The notes beneath the pieces are model-generated. The model was not told the DNA's origin. It did no database searches and saw only the letters and a program-made list of their open reading frames with translations. A stretch of DNA of 64,000 bases from Pseudomonas panipatensis (GTDB taxonomy: Bacteria > Pseudomonadota > Gammaproteobacteria > Pseudomonadales > Pseudomonadaceae). Numbering within the stretch: the stretch's first letter is position 1; every line of letters starts with the position of its first letter. A program made the position numbers and the translations under genes. Where the stretch lies: the NCBI RefSeq assembly GCF_900099785.1, contig NZ_FNDS01000003.1:434001-498000 (forward strand), read 5' to 3'. Below, piece by piece: positions 52,124-60,394 of the stretch.

Positions 52124-52294
52124 AACGCGCATAAGGCCCGCAGGCATTGCGATTTAAAATAGTGGAAACACAATGTTTAAATAAAATATTGGAGAAATGT
52201 TAAGTTTTAATATTTGCATGTCGATACAGTGTGTGCAGGCAATCTACATGTGAAAGTTAACCTTCAAGGAGCGGCCTGCTGGGAGGCGAAAGAA

Positions 52295-53278
52295 ATGAAT
52301 CCTATTATCGCAGAGTCAATCATGGCAGTCGCTGGTAGGGCAGTTGGTATGACCGTTAAGACAACGGCTATGGGATATAATACTTTTCTGCCAGCTACCA
52401 GTGATCAGGGTCGAATAGCAGATGAAGGCATAAGAGTAAGCTTATCAGCTGCCGCGAAACAAATTTCACAAATATTGAAGGAAGGATCCAATAGTTCTGC
52501 TTCGTCAGCTGATGGTTTTGATGATTTCATACAGGAAATGCATAAGCAGCTCCTTTCAAAAGGCAAAACAGCGGAAGCTCTTACTAAAATTCCCAAAAAT
52601 AGCAGCCCTGCCCGGACAACTTTAGCTCAACAGGCAGCCAATTATCTTTCGGTTGGTCTGTACGGCGGCGACAAGGTTTACGAAGGCGTCTCTTCTGATA
52701 ATCCTTTTGCGAGCTTAGACAGGGCTAGCCTTTCAAGTATGGCCTTTGATAGCTCTGGGTCCTTCACGTCAGCCGAGAGGCAAGTGGCATTTCTGGAAAT
52801 GACTAAACGTGATACAGAGTATGAAAACAAGACCTTTGATTTTCAGGGTTCACTCTCGGGGAAAGATAGTAGTGTTCCTTGGGGTGATATAATTAGTAAT
52901 CTCCGAGATTCAGAACTCGCTTCAACAATGAGTGAGGGTGAAAGGTTGTGGCGAAAATGGCCGTCGGCGGACGAGCTTAAGAATAATGCTGAGCGGCTTA
53001 TAAAGCAGTTCAATGTAAAGCCTCCTGTACTTCCTTGGTCTGCCAATTTGCAAAATTCCAATAGTACTGCCCTTGCTGCTACAGCAGGTCATGACGGTTC
53101 GGCCTCTTGGAAAACCATTGCTATCAATAAGTCTACATCTATGGATTTTGATATCAGCTTGATTCGGTCTGTTGAGAAAATTGATGGTCCCTTCAGCACT
53201 GAAAAGCCTTCCACTGATAGCGCCATCGATGGAAAATCCTTGATCTATCAAGAGATAGATAATTTCAAGTCGGAGTAG
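52295..53278 (+). CDS. Unknown AT-rich gene, possible secreted/effector-type protein
   Basis: ATG 52295 behind GGGAGGCG gives 327 residues; an upstream start at 52214 is less likely. The protein is Ser/Asp/Lys-rich with no membrane segment and no signal peptide. The middle segment SSMAFDSSGSFTSAERQVAFLEM then TKRDTEYENKTF hints at a helical signalling or effector-type region, but I recognise no domain. Composition differs strongly from flanking genes. A strong terminator follows at 53332. It lies between IS5 and IS110 debris, so horizontal origin is likely. Confidence 0.6.
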   Translation: MNPIIAESIMAVAGRAVGMTVKTTAMGYNTFLPATSDQGRIADEGIRVSLSAAAKQISQILKEGSNSSASSADGFDDFIQEMHKQLLSKGKTAEALTKIPKNSSPARTTLAQQAANYLSVGLYGGDKVYEGVSSDNPFASLDRASLSSMAFDSSGSFTSAERQVAFLEMTKRDTEYENKTFDFQGSLSGKDSSVPWGDIISNLRDSELASTMSEGERLWRKWPSADELKNNAERLIKQFNVKPPVLPWSANLQNSNSTALAATAGHDGSASWKTIAINKSTSMDFDISLIRSVEKIDGPFSTEKPSTDSAIDGKSLIYQEIDNFKSE

Positions 53279-53331
53279 GGGTTCGTGATATCTGCGAATT
53301 GAGATCAGTTATCGCGGTCAAGAGCTAAAAC

Positions 53332-53364
53332 AAAGTTCCCCACCGTAGCGGTGGGGAACTTTTA
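53332..53364 (+). terminator. Strong intrinsic terminator
   Basis: AAAGTTCCCCACCG-TAG-CGGTGGGGAACTTT is a perfect 14-bp stem with a 3-base loop and T-run, 53 bp after the unknown gene at 52295. The A-stretch on the other side makes it potentially bidirectional. Confidence 0.88.
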
Positions 53365-54072
53365 CGTCAAGCCATCGACTTAGACCTTCCCGGCATTACT
53401 GCTGATTGAATTTCTACCTGATTCATTCAACTGAAGTGCCCCGAAAGACAGCATTGATAACACCGTCTGTCTCGATGCTGGCTATACCAGGGGCGAGAAG
53501 TATGAAGAGCATGGGGGCGTTAGCTCATCTGGCAGATTGCGGCTTGGTGCAGCACTTACAAGACGCACGATAAGCGCAGCGCCTTGTTGAAGGTGATCCG
53601 CAAGGTTGAGCATCTATTTCGAGTGATCAAGCGCCATTTCGGTTATGCGATAGGTGCGTTTCCGTGGCCAAGCCAAGAGTACGACGCAGCTGGCCACGTT
53701 ATTTACCCTGTCGAATCCGTGGATGGCTCGCCGACATTGGCTAGCTAATGCAAAAGAGGTGCGCCTGTAGTGCGGGGGCCGCGAGTTGCTTGTAGCGGGT
53801 CAATACATCGGAAAAAGCGGATGATCTGGGTGTTGGGAGCTACGGGCCTCTTTCTAAAGTTGGCCAGTTTGAATTCAGGCAGAAATATATGGCTATCTTC
53901 AGACCATTTCTAACGAATTTGCTTCACAGCAGCAGGGAGCCCGTGAATAACCCAGGTTTCATACAGGCCGGTTCGACCGGTTCGTCATCATTGCTATTCA
54001 CTGTGCAATCGTTGTGGCGCGTTTCTACAGCGGTGTTGCCGGTAATGCTCAGGCGGGCTGGTAAGTGGTTTC
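53365..54072. other. Gene-poor IS graveyard
   Basis: About 700 bp without an intact gene. It holds an IS5-type transposase scrap (53557-53661) and a tRNA-like 5' stretch at about 53513 that fails to fold fully. Nothing else is recognisable. Confidence 0.55.
53557..53661 (+). pseudogene. IS5-type transposase C-terminal scrap
   Basis: Plus-strand translation reads YKTHDKRSALLKVIRKVEHL then FRVIKRHFGY, matching the conserved C-terminal KVEHPFRVIKRQFGY of IS5 transposases. Only about 35 residues remain. Confidence 0.5.
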
Positions 54073-54364
54073 CTAACTGAGCAGGGCCCAGATGATCCGG
54101 GCATTCTTGTTCGTCAGGGCAACGGCGACGAGGTTGGCATTACGTCGCTGCAGCAGGCCTTGTAGCCAGCGGCTGCGGGCATCGGTTTTGCTGGCGCAAC
54201 AGCGCACTACCGCAGGCCTCCATCGCCACCAGGCAGGGCGGCAATTGGAGAAAGAAATCCCGCATCTGCGCCCGCTTGAGTTGGCGACGGCACACCACCT
54301 GCTCATGACGATCAACGCCATGCACCTGGAATACCTGCTTTGCCAGATCCATACCAATGTTCAT
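54073..54364 (-). pseudogene. IS110-family transposase, internally deleted
   Basis: The N terminus MNIGMDLAKQVFQVHGVDRH with the DEDD-type first Asp, and the stretch DFFLQLPPCLVAMEACGSA, are followed directly by the C-terminal end RRNANLVAVALTNKNARIIWALLS in another frame. Most of the roughly 300-340-residue enzyme is missing. It lies 100 bp after the 3' end of the SsuA-like gene, where transport genes would be expected. Confidence 0.8.
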
Positions 54365-54464
54365 GCTGACTCCCCCTCCGGGACTTGTGGCTGCACCATC
54401 AGTCTGGCGCTTGACGCCGTAGGAGGGAGGAGTCCATTTCATTGCCCTGCGCGGGCGTGGCGTC

Positions 54465-55412
54465 CTAGGGCGTCGGCCAGTGCCAGACGGCCGGGGCGAT
54501 CTGCAGCGCGTGCGGCAGCAGGTGTTCGGCGTAGAACAGGTCGGCGGTGCGCTGCTGGGCGGCGATGTCTTCGGCGTTCAGCGGGCGGATCGGCGAGGCC
54601 GCCGGGCGGTGGCTGAAGCTCTGCCGGATCACCGCGTCGGGCAGGCCGGTGACGCGGGCCATGATCGCCACGCTGGCGGCTTCGTCGCTGCGGGTCAGGG
54701 CTTCGGCCTGGCTGAAGCTGTCGAGCACCTGGCGGAGGAATTCGCCGTGGGCTTCGGCGAACGGCCGCGCGGCCAGGTAGAAGGGGCCGCTCAGTCCCAA
54801 TCCTTCGCCGTTGGCCAGCAGGCGGGCGCGGCCTTCCAGTTCGAGCTGCGAGTACCACGGGTCCCAGATCGCCCAGGCGTCCACCTGGCCGCTTTCGAAG
54901 GCGGCGCGGGCGTCGGCCGGGGTCAGGTACAGCGGCTGGATGTCGCGAATGCTCAGGCCGGCTTGCTGCAGCGCGCGCAGCAGGGTGTTGTGCGAGCTGG
55001 AGCCTTTCTGCAGGGCAACGCGCTTGCCCTTGAGTTCGGCGACGCTGTGGATCGGGCTGGCGCTGGGCACCAGCAGGGTTTCCGCCTGCGGCTTCGGCGG
55101 CTCGACGCCGACGTAGAGCAGGTCGGCGCCGGCGGCCTGGGCGAACAGCGGCGGGATGTCGCCGCTGCCACCGAGGTCGATGGCGCCGACGTTCAGCGCT
55201 TCGAGCAACTGTGGCCCGGCGGGGAACTCGATCCAGTCGATGCGGGTGTGCGGGAAACGCTGTTCCAGCAGTTGCCGTTCCTTGGCCAGCACCTGGCTGG
55301 TGGCGGCTTTCTGGTAGCCGATGCGCAACTGCGCCGGGTCGTCGGCGTGGGCGCCGGGGCTGCCGAGCAGGAGCAGGGCGAGGAGGGCGCCGAAGCGTTG
55401 TTTGAGGTTCAT
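54465..55412 (-). CDS. Sulfonate-type ABC transporter substrate-binding protein (SsuA-like)
   Basis: From ATG 55412 the protein has 315 residues with a signal peptide (FGALLALLLLGSPGAHA). The NMT1/SsuA-type fold follows: LRIGYQKAATSQVLAKERQLLEQRF, GAIDLGGSGDIPPLFAQAAGADLLYVG and KGKRVALQKGSSSHNTLLRALQQAGL. Such proteins bind aliphatic sulfonates or related organosulfur compounds. It is the last gene of the TonB-monooxygenase-AKR operon, and the matching permease and ATPase genes are absent; an IS110 remnant lies where they might have been. Confidence 0.82.
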   Translation of the reverse strand: MNLKQRFGALLALLLLGSPGAHADDPAQLRIGYQKAATSQVLAKERQLLEQRFPHTRIDWIEFPAGPQLLEALNVGAIDLGGSGDIPPLFAQAAGADLLYVGVEPPKPQAETLLVPSASPIHSVAELKGKRVALQKGSSSHNTLLRALQQAGLSIRDIQPLYLTPADARAAFESGQVDAWAIWDPWYSQLELEGRARLLANGEGLGLSGPFYLAARPFAEAHGEFLRQVLDSFSQAEALTRSDEAASVAIMARVTGLPDAVIRQSFSHRPAASPIRPLNAEDIAAQQRTADLFYAEHLLPHALQIAPAVWHWPTP

Positions 55413-55467
55413 CGGGTGATCTCGCAAGACACAGGATGGCGGGCGCCGGGCGCCCGCCGGGAAGGCC

Positions 55468-56511
55468 TCAGGCCTGCCAGTCGGTGGAGGGTTTTTCCCA
55501 GAGGTTGATCCCGCCTTCGACGGCATGGCGGTCGATCTCCGCCAGTTCCTCCGCGCTGAAGTCGAGGTTGTCCAGGGCGGCGACGTTCTCGACGATCTGC
55601 TCCGGGCGGCTGGCGCCGATCAGCGCCGAGGTCACCCGCGGATCGCGTAGGGTCCAGGCCAGCGCCAGTTGCGCCAGGCTCTGGCCGCGGCGCCGGGCGA
55701 TCGCGTTGAGCGCGCGGGCGCGCTGCAGGTTCGCCTCGGACAGGTGCTCGGGACGCAGCGAGGCGCCGCCGGGCTGGTTGACCCGGGCGTCGGCGGGAAT
55801 CCCATCGAGGTACTTGTCGCTGAGCAGGCCCTGGGCCAGCGGGGTGAAGGCGATGACCCCGCTGCCGAGCGCGTCGGTGGTCTCCAGCAGGTCTTTCTCC
55901 ACCCAGCGGTTGAACAGGTTGTAGGCCGGCTGGTGGATCAGCAGCGGCACCTTCCATTCGCCCAGCAGCGCGGCGATCTCGCGGGTCTTGCCCGCCGAGT
56001 AGGAGGAGATGCCGACGTACAGCGCCTTGCCCTGCTGCACCGCGCTGGCCAGCGCGCCGGCGGTTTCTTCCAGCGGCGTGTGCGGGTCGAAGCGGTGCGA
56101 GTAGAAGATGTCGACGTAGTCCAGGCCCAGGCGTTGCAGGCTCTGGTCGAGGCTGGCCAGCAGGTACTTGCGCGAGCTGCCACCCTGGCCGTAGGGACCG
56201 GGCCACATGTCCCAGCCGGCCTTGGTCGAGATGATCAGTTCGTCGCGGTAGGCGGCGAAGTCCTCGCGCAGCAGGCGGCCGAAGTTGCTTTCCGCGCTGC
56301 CGTAGGGCGGGCCGTAGTTGTTGGCCAGGTCGAAGTGGTTGATGCCCAGGTCGAAGGCGGTGCGCAGCAGGGCGCGCTGGCGTTCCAGCGGCGTGCTGTC
56401 GCCGAAGTTGTGCCAGAGGCCGAGGGACAGCGCGGGCAGCACCAGGCCACTACGGCCGACGCGGCGGTAGGGCAGGCGCTGGTAGCGCGCGGGGGCGGCG
56501 AGGTAGGTCAT
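55468..56511 (-). CDS. Aldo/keto reductase (YghZ/glyceraldehyde-3-phosphate reductase-like)
   Basis: This 347-residue TIM-barrel enzyme shows the AKR catalytic set: Asp and Tyr in INHFDLANNYGPPYG, Lys in IISTKAGWDMWPGPYG, His in FYSHRFD. The long loop WPGPYGQGGSSRKYLLASLDQSLQRL is typical of the YghZ group. It reduces aldehydes with NADPH; the physiological substrate is unknown. TAGGAG precedes the ATG. It is 9 bp from the monooxygenase gene, so the aldehyde product of desulfonation could be its substrate. Confidence 0.88.
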   Translation of the reverse strand: MTYLAAPARYQRLPYRRVGRSGLVLPALSLGLWHNFGDSTPLERQRALLRTAFDLGINHFDLANNYGPPYGSAESNFGRLLREDFAAYRDELIISTKAGWDMWPGPYGQGGSSRKYLLASLDQSLQRLGLDYVDIFYSHRFDPHTPLEETAGALASAVQQGKALYVGISSYSAGKTREIAALLGEWKVPLLIHQPAYNLFNRWVEKDLLETTDALGSGVIAFTPLAQGLLSDKYLDGIPADARVNQPGGASLRPEHLSEANLQRARALNAIARRRGQSLAQLALAWTLRDPRVTSALIGASRPEQIVENVAALDNLDFSAEELAEIDRHAVEGGINLWEKPSTDWQA

Positions 56512-56520
56512 GGGGTTCTC

Positions 56521-57855
56521 CTAGATCGAAGCGAAACGGTTGGCCGGGCGCGCCAGGCCCAGGTGCTCGCGCAGGGTGCGGCCGCTGTACTCGGTGCGGA
56601 ACAGGCCGCGTCGCTGGAGTTCCGGCACCAGCAACGTGGCGACGTCTTCGAGGCCGCCGGGCAGGTGCGGCACCAGCACGTTGAAGCCATCGGCGCCGCC
56701 CTGCTCGAACCAGGCCTGGAGTTCGTCGGCGACCTGCGCCGGCGTACCGATCAGGCTGTAGTGGCCGCGGCCACCGGCGATGCGCCGGCCGAGCTGGGCC
56801 AGGCTGAGGTTTTCCTTGCCGGCCAGTTCGGTGAGCAGCAGCTGGCGGCTGCGCTGGCCGCTGTCGGTCAGCGGCAGATCGGGCAGCGGGCCGTCCAGCG
56901 GGTAGCCGGACAAGTCGAAGTTGCCGAGCATGCGCGACAGCAGGGCGACGCCGACCGCCGGCTCGACCAGCGCCTGGAATTGCTCGAATTTCTCCTGTGC
57001 CTGGCTCTGGCTGTCGCCGAGCACGATGAACACGCCGGGCATGATCTTCAGCGCGTCGGCCGAGCGTCCGTACTTGCCCAGGCGCCCCTTGAGGTCGCTG
57101 TAGAAGTCGCGCGCGGCGGCCAGCGAGGTCTGCGCGGTGAACACCACTTCGGCGGTCTGCGCAGCCAGCTCGCGGCCGGTCTCCGAGGAGCCGGCCTGGA
57201 CCACCACCGGACGCCCCTGGGGCGAGCGGGCGACGTTCAGCGGCCCGCGCACCTGGAAGTGGTCACCGTGGTGATCGAGCACATGCAGCTTGGCCGGGTC
57301 GTAGTACTGCCCGCTGGCCTTGTCGCGGACGAAGGCATCGTCTTCCCAGCTGTCCCAGAGGCCGCTCACCACCTCGTGGAATTCGCGGGCGCGGGCGTAG
57401 CGCTCGGCGTGGCCGAGGTGTTCGCTGCGGTTGAAGTTCAGCGCTTCGGCGGCGGCGTCCGAGGTCACCAGGTTCCAGCCGGCGCGGCCGCCGGACAGGT
57501 GGTCCAGCGAGGCGAACTTGCGCGCCACATGGAAGGGCTCGTTGTAGCTGGTGGTGACGGTGGCGATCAGGCCGATGCGCTCGGTCACCGCGGCCAGCGC
57601 GGAGAGCAGGGTGAGCGGCTCGAAATGGTCGGAGCGGGCCATGCGGCTGGCGATCGGCGCGTCCGGCGCGGCCGCGCTGTCGGCGAAGAACAGGGCGTCG
57701 AAGCAGGCCGCTTCGGCGATCTGCGCCAGGCGCTTGTATTGCTGGAAGTCCAGGCCGCCATCGGCCGGCACGTCCGGGTGGCGCCAGGCGGCGATGTGGT
57801 GCCCGGTGGCCATCAGGAAGGCGCCGAGGGAAAGGGTGCGTTTGCTTGCGGTCAT
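56521..57855 (-). CDS. FMN-dependent monooxygenase (NtaA/SnaA/DszA family)
   Basis: The 444-residue bacterial-luciferase-like enzyme has family motifs: RTLSLGAFLMATGHHIAAWRHPD, EPLTLLSALAAVTERIGL, HLSGGRAGWNLVTS and GRPVVVQAGSSETGRELAA. Members oxidise sulfones, aminopolycarboxylates or similar compounds using FMNH2 supplied by a reductase. Gene context (TonB receptor, SsuA-like protein) favours organosulfur use. No flavin reductase gene is adjacent. Confidence 0.9.
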   Translation of the reverse strand: MTASKRTLSLGAFLMATGHHIAAWRHPDVPADGGLDFQQYKRLAQIAEAACFDALFFADSAAAPDAPIASRMARSDHFEPLTLLSALAAVTERIGLIATVTTSYNEPFHVARKFASLDHLSGGRAGWNLVTSDAAAEALNFNRSEHLGHAERYARAREFHEVVSGLWDSWEDDAFVRDKASGQYYDPAKLHVLDHHGDHFQVRGPLNVARSPQGRPVVVQAGSSETGRELAAQTAEVVFTAQTSLAAARDFYSDLKGRLGKYGRSADALKIMPGVFIVLGDSQSQAQEKFEQFQALVEPAVGVALLSRMLGNFDLSGYPLDGPLPDLPLTDSGQRSRQLLLTELAGKENLSLAQLGRRIAGGRGHYSLIGTPAQVADELQAWFEQGGADGFNVLVPHLPGGLEDVATLLVPELQRRGLFRTEYSGRTLREHLGLARPANRFASI

Positions 57856-57946
57856 GATGCAGTCCTCTGCGTGAAGGGAGGCACGCCAGGCGGATTCGGG
57901 TTTCTCATCGAGGCCCCGCCGGCGAGGGCGGGGCCGTGTGGCGGAA

Positions 57947-60193
57947 TCAGAAGTCCTTGCGCAGCTCGACGCCGAAGTAGCGGCTGTCGTCGCGCGGCAC
58001 CAGCCGGTAGACGTAGCCGGTGCCGGTGGCGATCAGCGGCGAGTAGGACTTGTCGGTGAGGTTCTTGGCCAGCAGCGCCACGCGCCAGCCCTGGCTGTAG
58101 TCGGCGAGGGCGACGCTGGCGTTCCAGATGCCGTAGGCGCCCTGGATGGTGTTGGGGTTCTGGCTGAGGTCGTACTGCACCTTGTCCTGCCAGCTGTAGT
58201 CGCTGCCCAGTTCGACATCCAGGCCGTTGTCCAGCGGAATGTCGTAGTCGGCGCGCACATAGCTCTTCCAGTCGGGCGAGAAGGGCAGCGGCTTGCCGTT
58301 GACGTTGCAACTGGCCGCCGCGCCCGCCGGGCAGTTGAAGCTCTCGATGCGGGCGTGGGTGTAGGCCACCGAGCCGGACAGCTTCAGGCGCCGGGTGGCC
58401 TGCCAGGCGAGGTCGGCTTCGGCGCCTTCGGTCTTCACCGAGCCGGCGTTGATCAGGCGGGTCACCACCTGGCCGGCGACGGTGTCGTAGAAGTTCGCCT
58501 GGTAGTTGTCGTAGACCGTGTGGAACAGCGCGAAGTTGGCGGTCAGGCGATTGTCCAGAGCGTTGGCCTTCAGGCCCAGCTCCCAGGAGTTGGAGGTTTC
58601 CGGCTTGAGCGCCTGGGTGTCGCGCGGCTGCATGTTGAAGAACACGTTGTAGGCCGGGCCCTTGTAGCCGCGCGAGTAGGTCAGGTAGCTGGTCAGGTTG
58701 GGGTTGAGGTCGTACTGCAGGCCCAGGCGCCCGGACCAGCCGTCTTCGTCGGTGGAGCCGGAGCTGCTGGTCGAGGGCTGGATGCCGGTGACCGCGGTGG
58801 CCGAGGTGGAGCGCCGACGGTGGTCGTATTCCAGCTCGTCGTGGGTGTAGCGCAGGCCGGCGATGCCACGGAACGACGGGGTGAAGTTCAGGGTGCTTTC
58901 GCCGAACGCCGAGTAGCTGTCGCTGCGCGTGCCGAAGTCGGCCACGCCGCTGTTCACCGCGCTGCTGCTGGTCAGCACGCGGCGGTAGGTTTCGTCGTCC
59001 TTGGCGTGCATGTAGTACAGGCCGGTGACGTATTCGAGGAATTCGCCCTTGGGCGAGGCCAGGCGGATTTCCTCCGAGTACTGGTCGTAGGACAGGTCGC
59101 CCTTGTCGTCGGAACTGGGGAAGGCGCTGCTCACCTGCGACAGGCGATCGCCGTCCTGGTACTGGGTGTTGTCCCAGCCGCGCCAGGCGCTGATCGAGGT
59201 CAGGGTGTAGTCGCCCAGGCTCCAGTCGACCTGTGCCGAAAGGCCCTTGTTGATGTCCTCGACGTGGGAGCGGTAGTCGGTGTTGATCCGGCGGTTGTCG
59301 CTGCTCGCCACCACTGGGCTCAGCGCCTTGGCGAAGGCCGCGCTGCTGGTGCTGGTGATCACGCCGTTGGGGCTGTCGTCGTCGGCCTGCATGTAGTCGG
59401 CGATCAACGTCACCTTGAGGTCGTCGTTCGGCGTCAGCTCGAACTTGGCGCGGCCGCCCTTGCGGTTGTAGCCGTTGACCTCCTGGCCGTTGTAGACGTT
59501 CTTCACGTTGCCGTCGTAGCTGCCCAGCAGTGCGCTGAAGCTGGCCTTGAGCTTGCCGGGCAGCAGGGTGCCGCCGATGCCGAAGCGGGTGCGGTTCTCG
59601 TTGCCGCCGCCGAAGTGCGAGTAGTCGACGTAGCCGCTGCTGTCGTCCGGCGCGTCCTTGGTGACGATGTTGAGCACGCCGGCCGAGGCGTTCTTGCCGA
59701 ACAGGGTGCCTTGCGGCCCGCGCAGGACCTCGATGCGCTCCAGGTCGAGCAGGTCCAGGGTGGCCATGCCCGGGCGGCCGTAGACCACGCCGTCGACCAC
59801 GGTGGAGACGCTCGGCTCGACGCCGGGCGAGGTGGTCACGGTGCCGACGCCACGGACGAACAGCGAGGTGTCCTTGTTCGAGGCGCCGGCGCGGTAGTTC
59901 AGGCTCGGCACTTCGCTGACGATGGTCGAGACGTTGTTACGGTTGTCGCGCTCCAATTGCTCGCCGCTGATCACGCTGACCGCCACCGGCACTTTCTGCA
60001 GCGATTCCTCGCGGCGCGTGGCGGTGACTGTCACCGCGTTGAGGGTCGGTGCCGCGTCATCGGCCTTGGCGCTGTCGCCGTCGGCCGCGCTGGCCGGCAA
60101 CTGTGCGCCGCCGACCAGCGCGGCGATGGCCAGCGTCAAGGCGCTGAGCCGGGGAAATTCTTCGCGGGTGTGCGCCCGGTACTGCTGATTCAT
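57947..60193 (-). CDS. TonB-dependent outer-membrane receptor
   Basis: ATG 60193 (GAGGAG five bases upstream) is preferred to the GTG two codons before it. The 748-residue protein has a signal peptide ending near PASAA, a plug domain starting TVTATRREESLQKVPVAVSVISGEQLERDN, a 22-strand barrel and a C-terminal Phe (GVELRKDF). It imports an unknown ligand, probably an organosulfur compound given its operon. Expression may be controlled by LacI at the palindrome 60316. Confidence 0.92.
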   Translation of the reverse strand: MNQQYRAHTREEFPRLSALTLAIAALVGGAQLPASAADGDSAKADDAAPTLNAVTVTATRREESLQKVPVAVSVISGEQLERDNRNNVSTIVSEVPSLNYRAGASNKDTSLFVRGVGTVTTSPGVEPSVSTVVDGVVYGRPGMATLDLLDLERIEVLRGPQGTLFGKNASAGVLNIVTKDAPDDSSGYVDYSHFGGGNENRTRFGIGGTLLPGKLKASFSALLGSYDGNVKNVYNGQEVNGYNRKGGRAKFELTPNDDLKVTLIADYMQADDDSPNGVITSTSSAAFAKALSPVVASSDNRRINTDYRSHVEDINKGLSAQVDWSLGDYTLTSISAWRGWDNTQYQDGDRLSQVSSAFPSSDDKGDLSYDQYSEEIRLASPKGEFLEYVTGLYYMHAKDDETYRRVLTSSSAVNSGVADFGTRSDSYSAFGESTLNFTPSFRGIAGLRYTHDELEYDHRRRSTSATAVTGIQPSTSSSGSTDEDGWSGRLGLQYDLNPNLTSYLTYSRGYKGPAYNVFFNMQPRDTQALKPETSNSWELGLKANALDNRLTANFALFHTVYDNYQANFYDTVAGQVVTRLINAGSVKTEGAEADLAWQATRRLKLSGSVAYTHARIESFNCPAGAAASCNVNGKPLPFSPDWKSYVRADYDIPLDNGLDVELGSDYSWQDKVQYDLSQNPNTIQGAYGIWNASVALADYSQGWRVALLAKNLTDKSYSPLIATGTGYVYRLVPRDDSRYFGVELRKDF

Positions 60194-60315
60194 AGCCACT
60201 CCTCTGATGCCCTGTCCGCCGCCGATCTCTTCTGCTGGATCGCTGCGGCGCCGTTTCGCTGGAGACCGTCACGAGCGCTCGCTCGTGCGAGTGGCTAGGG
60301 GGCGACAGTCTTCGT

Positions 60316-60329
60316 TGTTAGCGCTAACA
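60316..60329. promoter_or_regulatory. LacI-type operator
   Basis: TGTTAGCGCTAACA is a perfect 14-bp palindrome with central CG, the typical LacI/GalR operator form. It lies 123 bp upstream of the TonB receptor start and 66-78 bp upstream of the divergent lacI gene. Confidence 0.85.
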
Positions 60330-60394
60330 TCGGCGAGTATCGGGAATGGCTGTTTAGATCGTCAAATACTTAAAAATTACTTTGATATTCCAGA

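Noticed and set aside
53513-53545. tRNA-like start GGGGGCGTTAGCTCATCTGG
   Set aside because: The acceptor and the first half of a D-arm look right, but the D-stem does not close and no anticodon arm, T-arm or matching 3' acceptor follows. At most a tRNA fragment left by an integration event.
53889-54080. 63-codon plus-strand frame in the IS graveyard
   Set aside because: No ribosome site, no recognisable product, lies in transposon debris.
55669-60298. Two plus-strand frames of almost 800 codons opposite the AKR, monooxygenase and TonB genes
   Set aside because: Antisense shadows; Val/Gly/Ala/Gln-rich without motifs.
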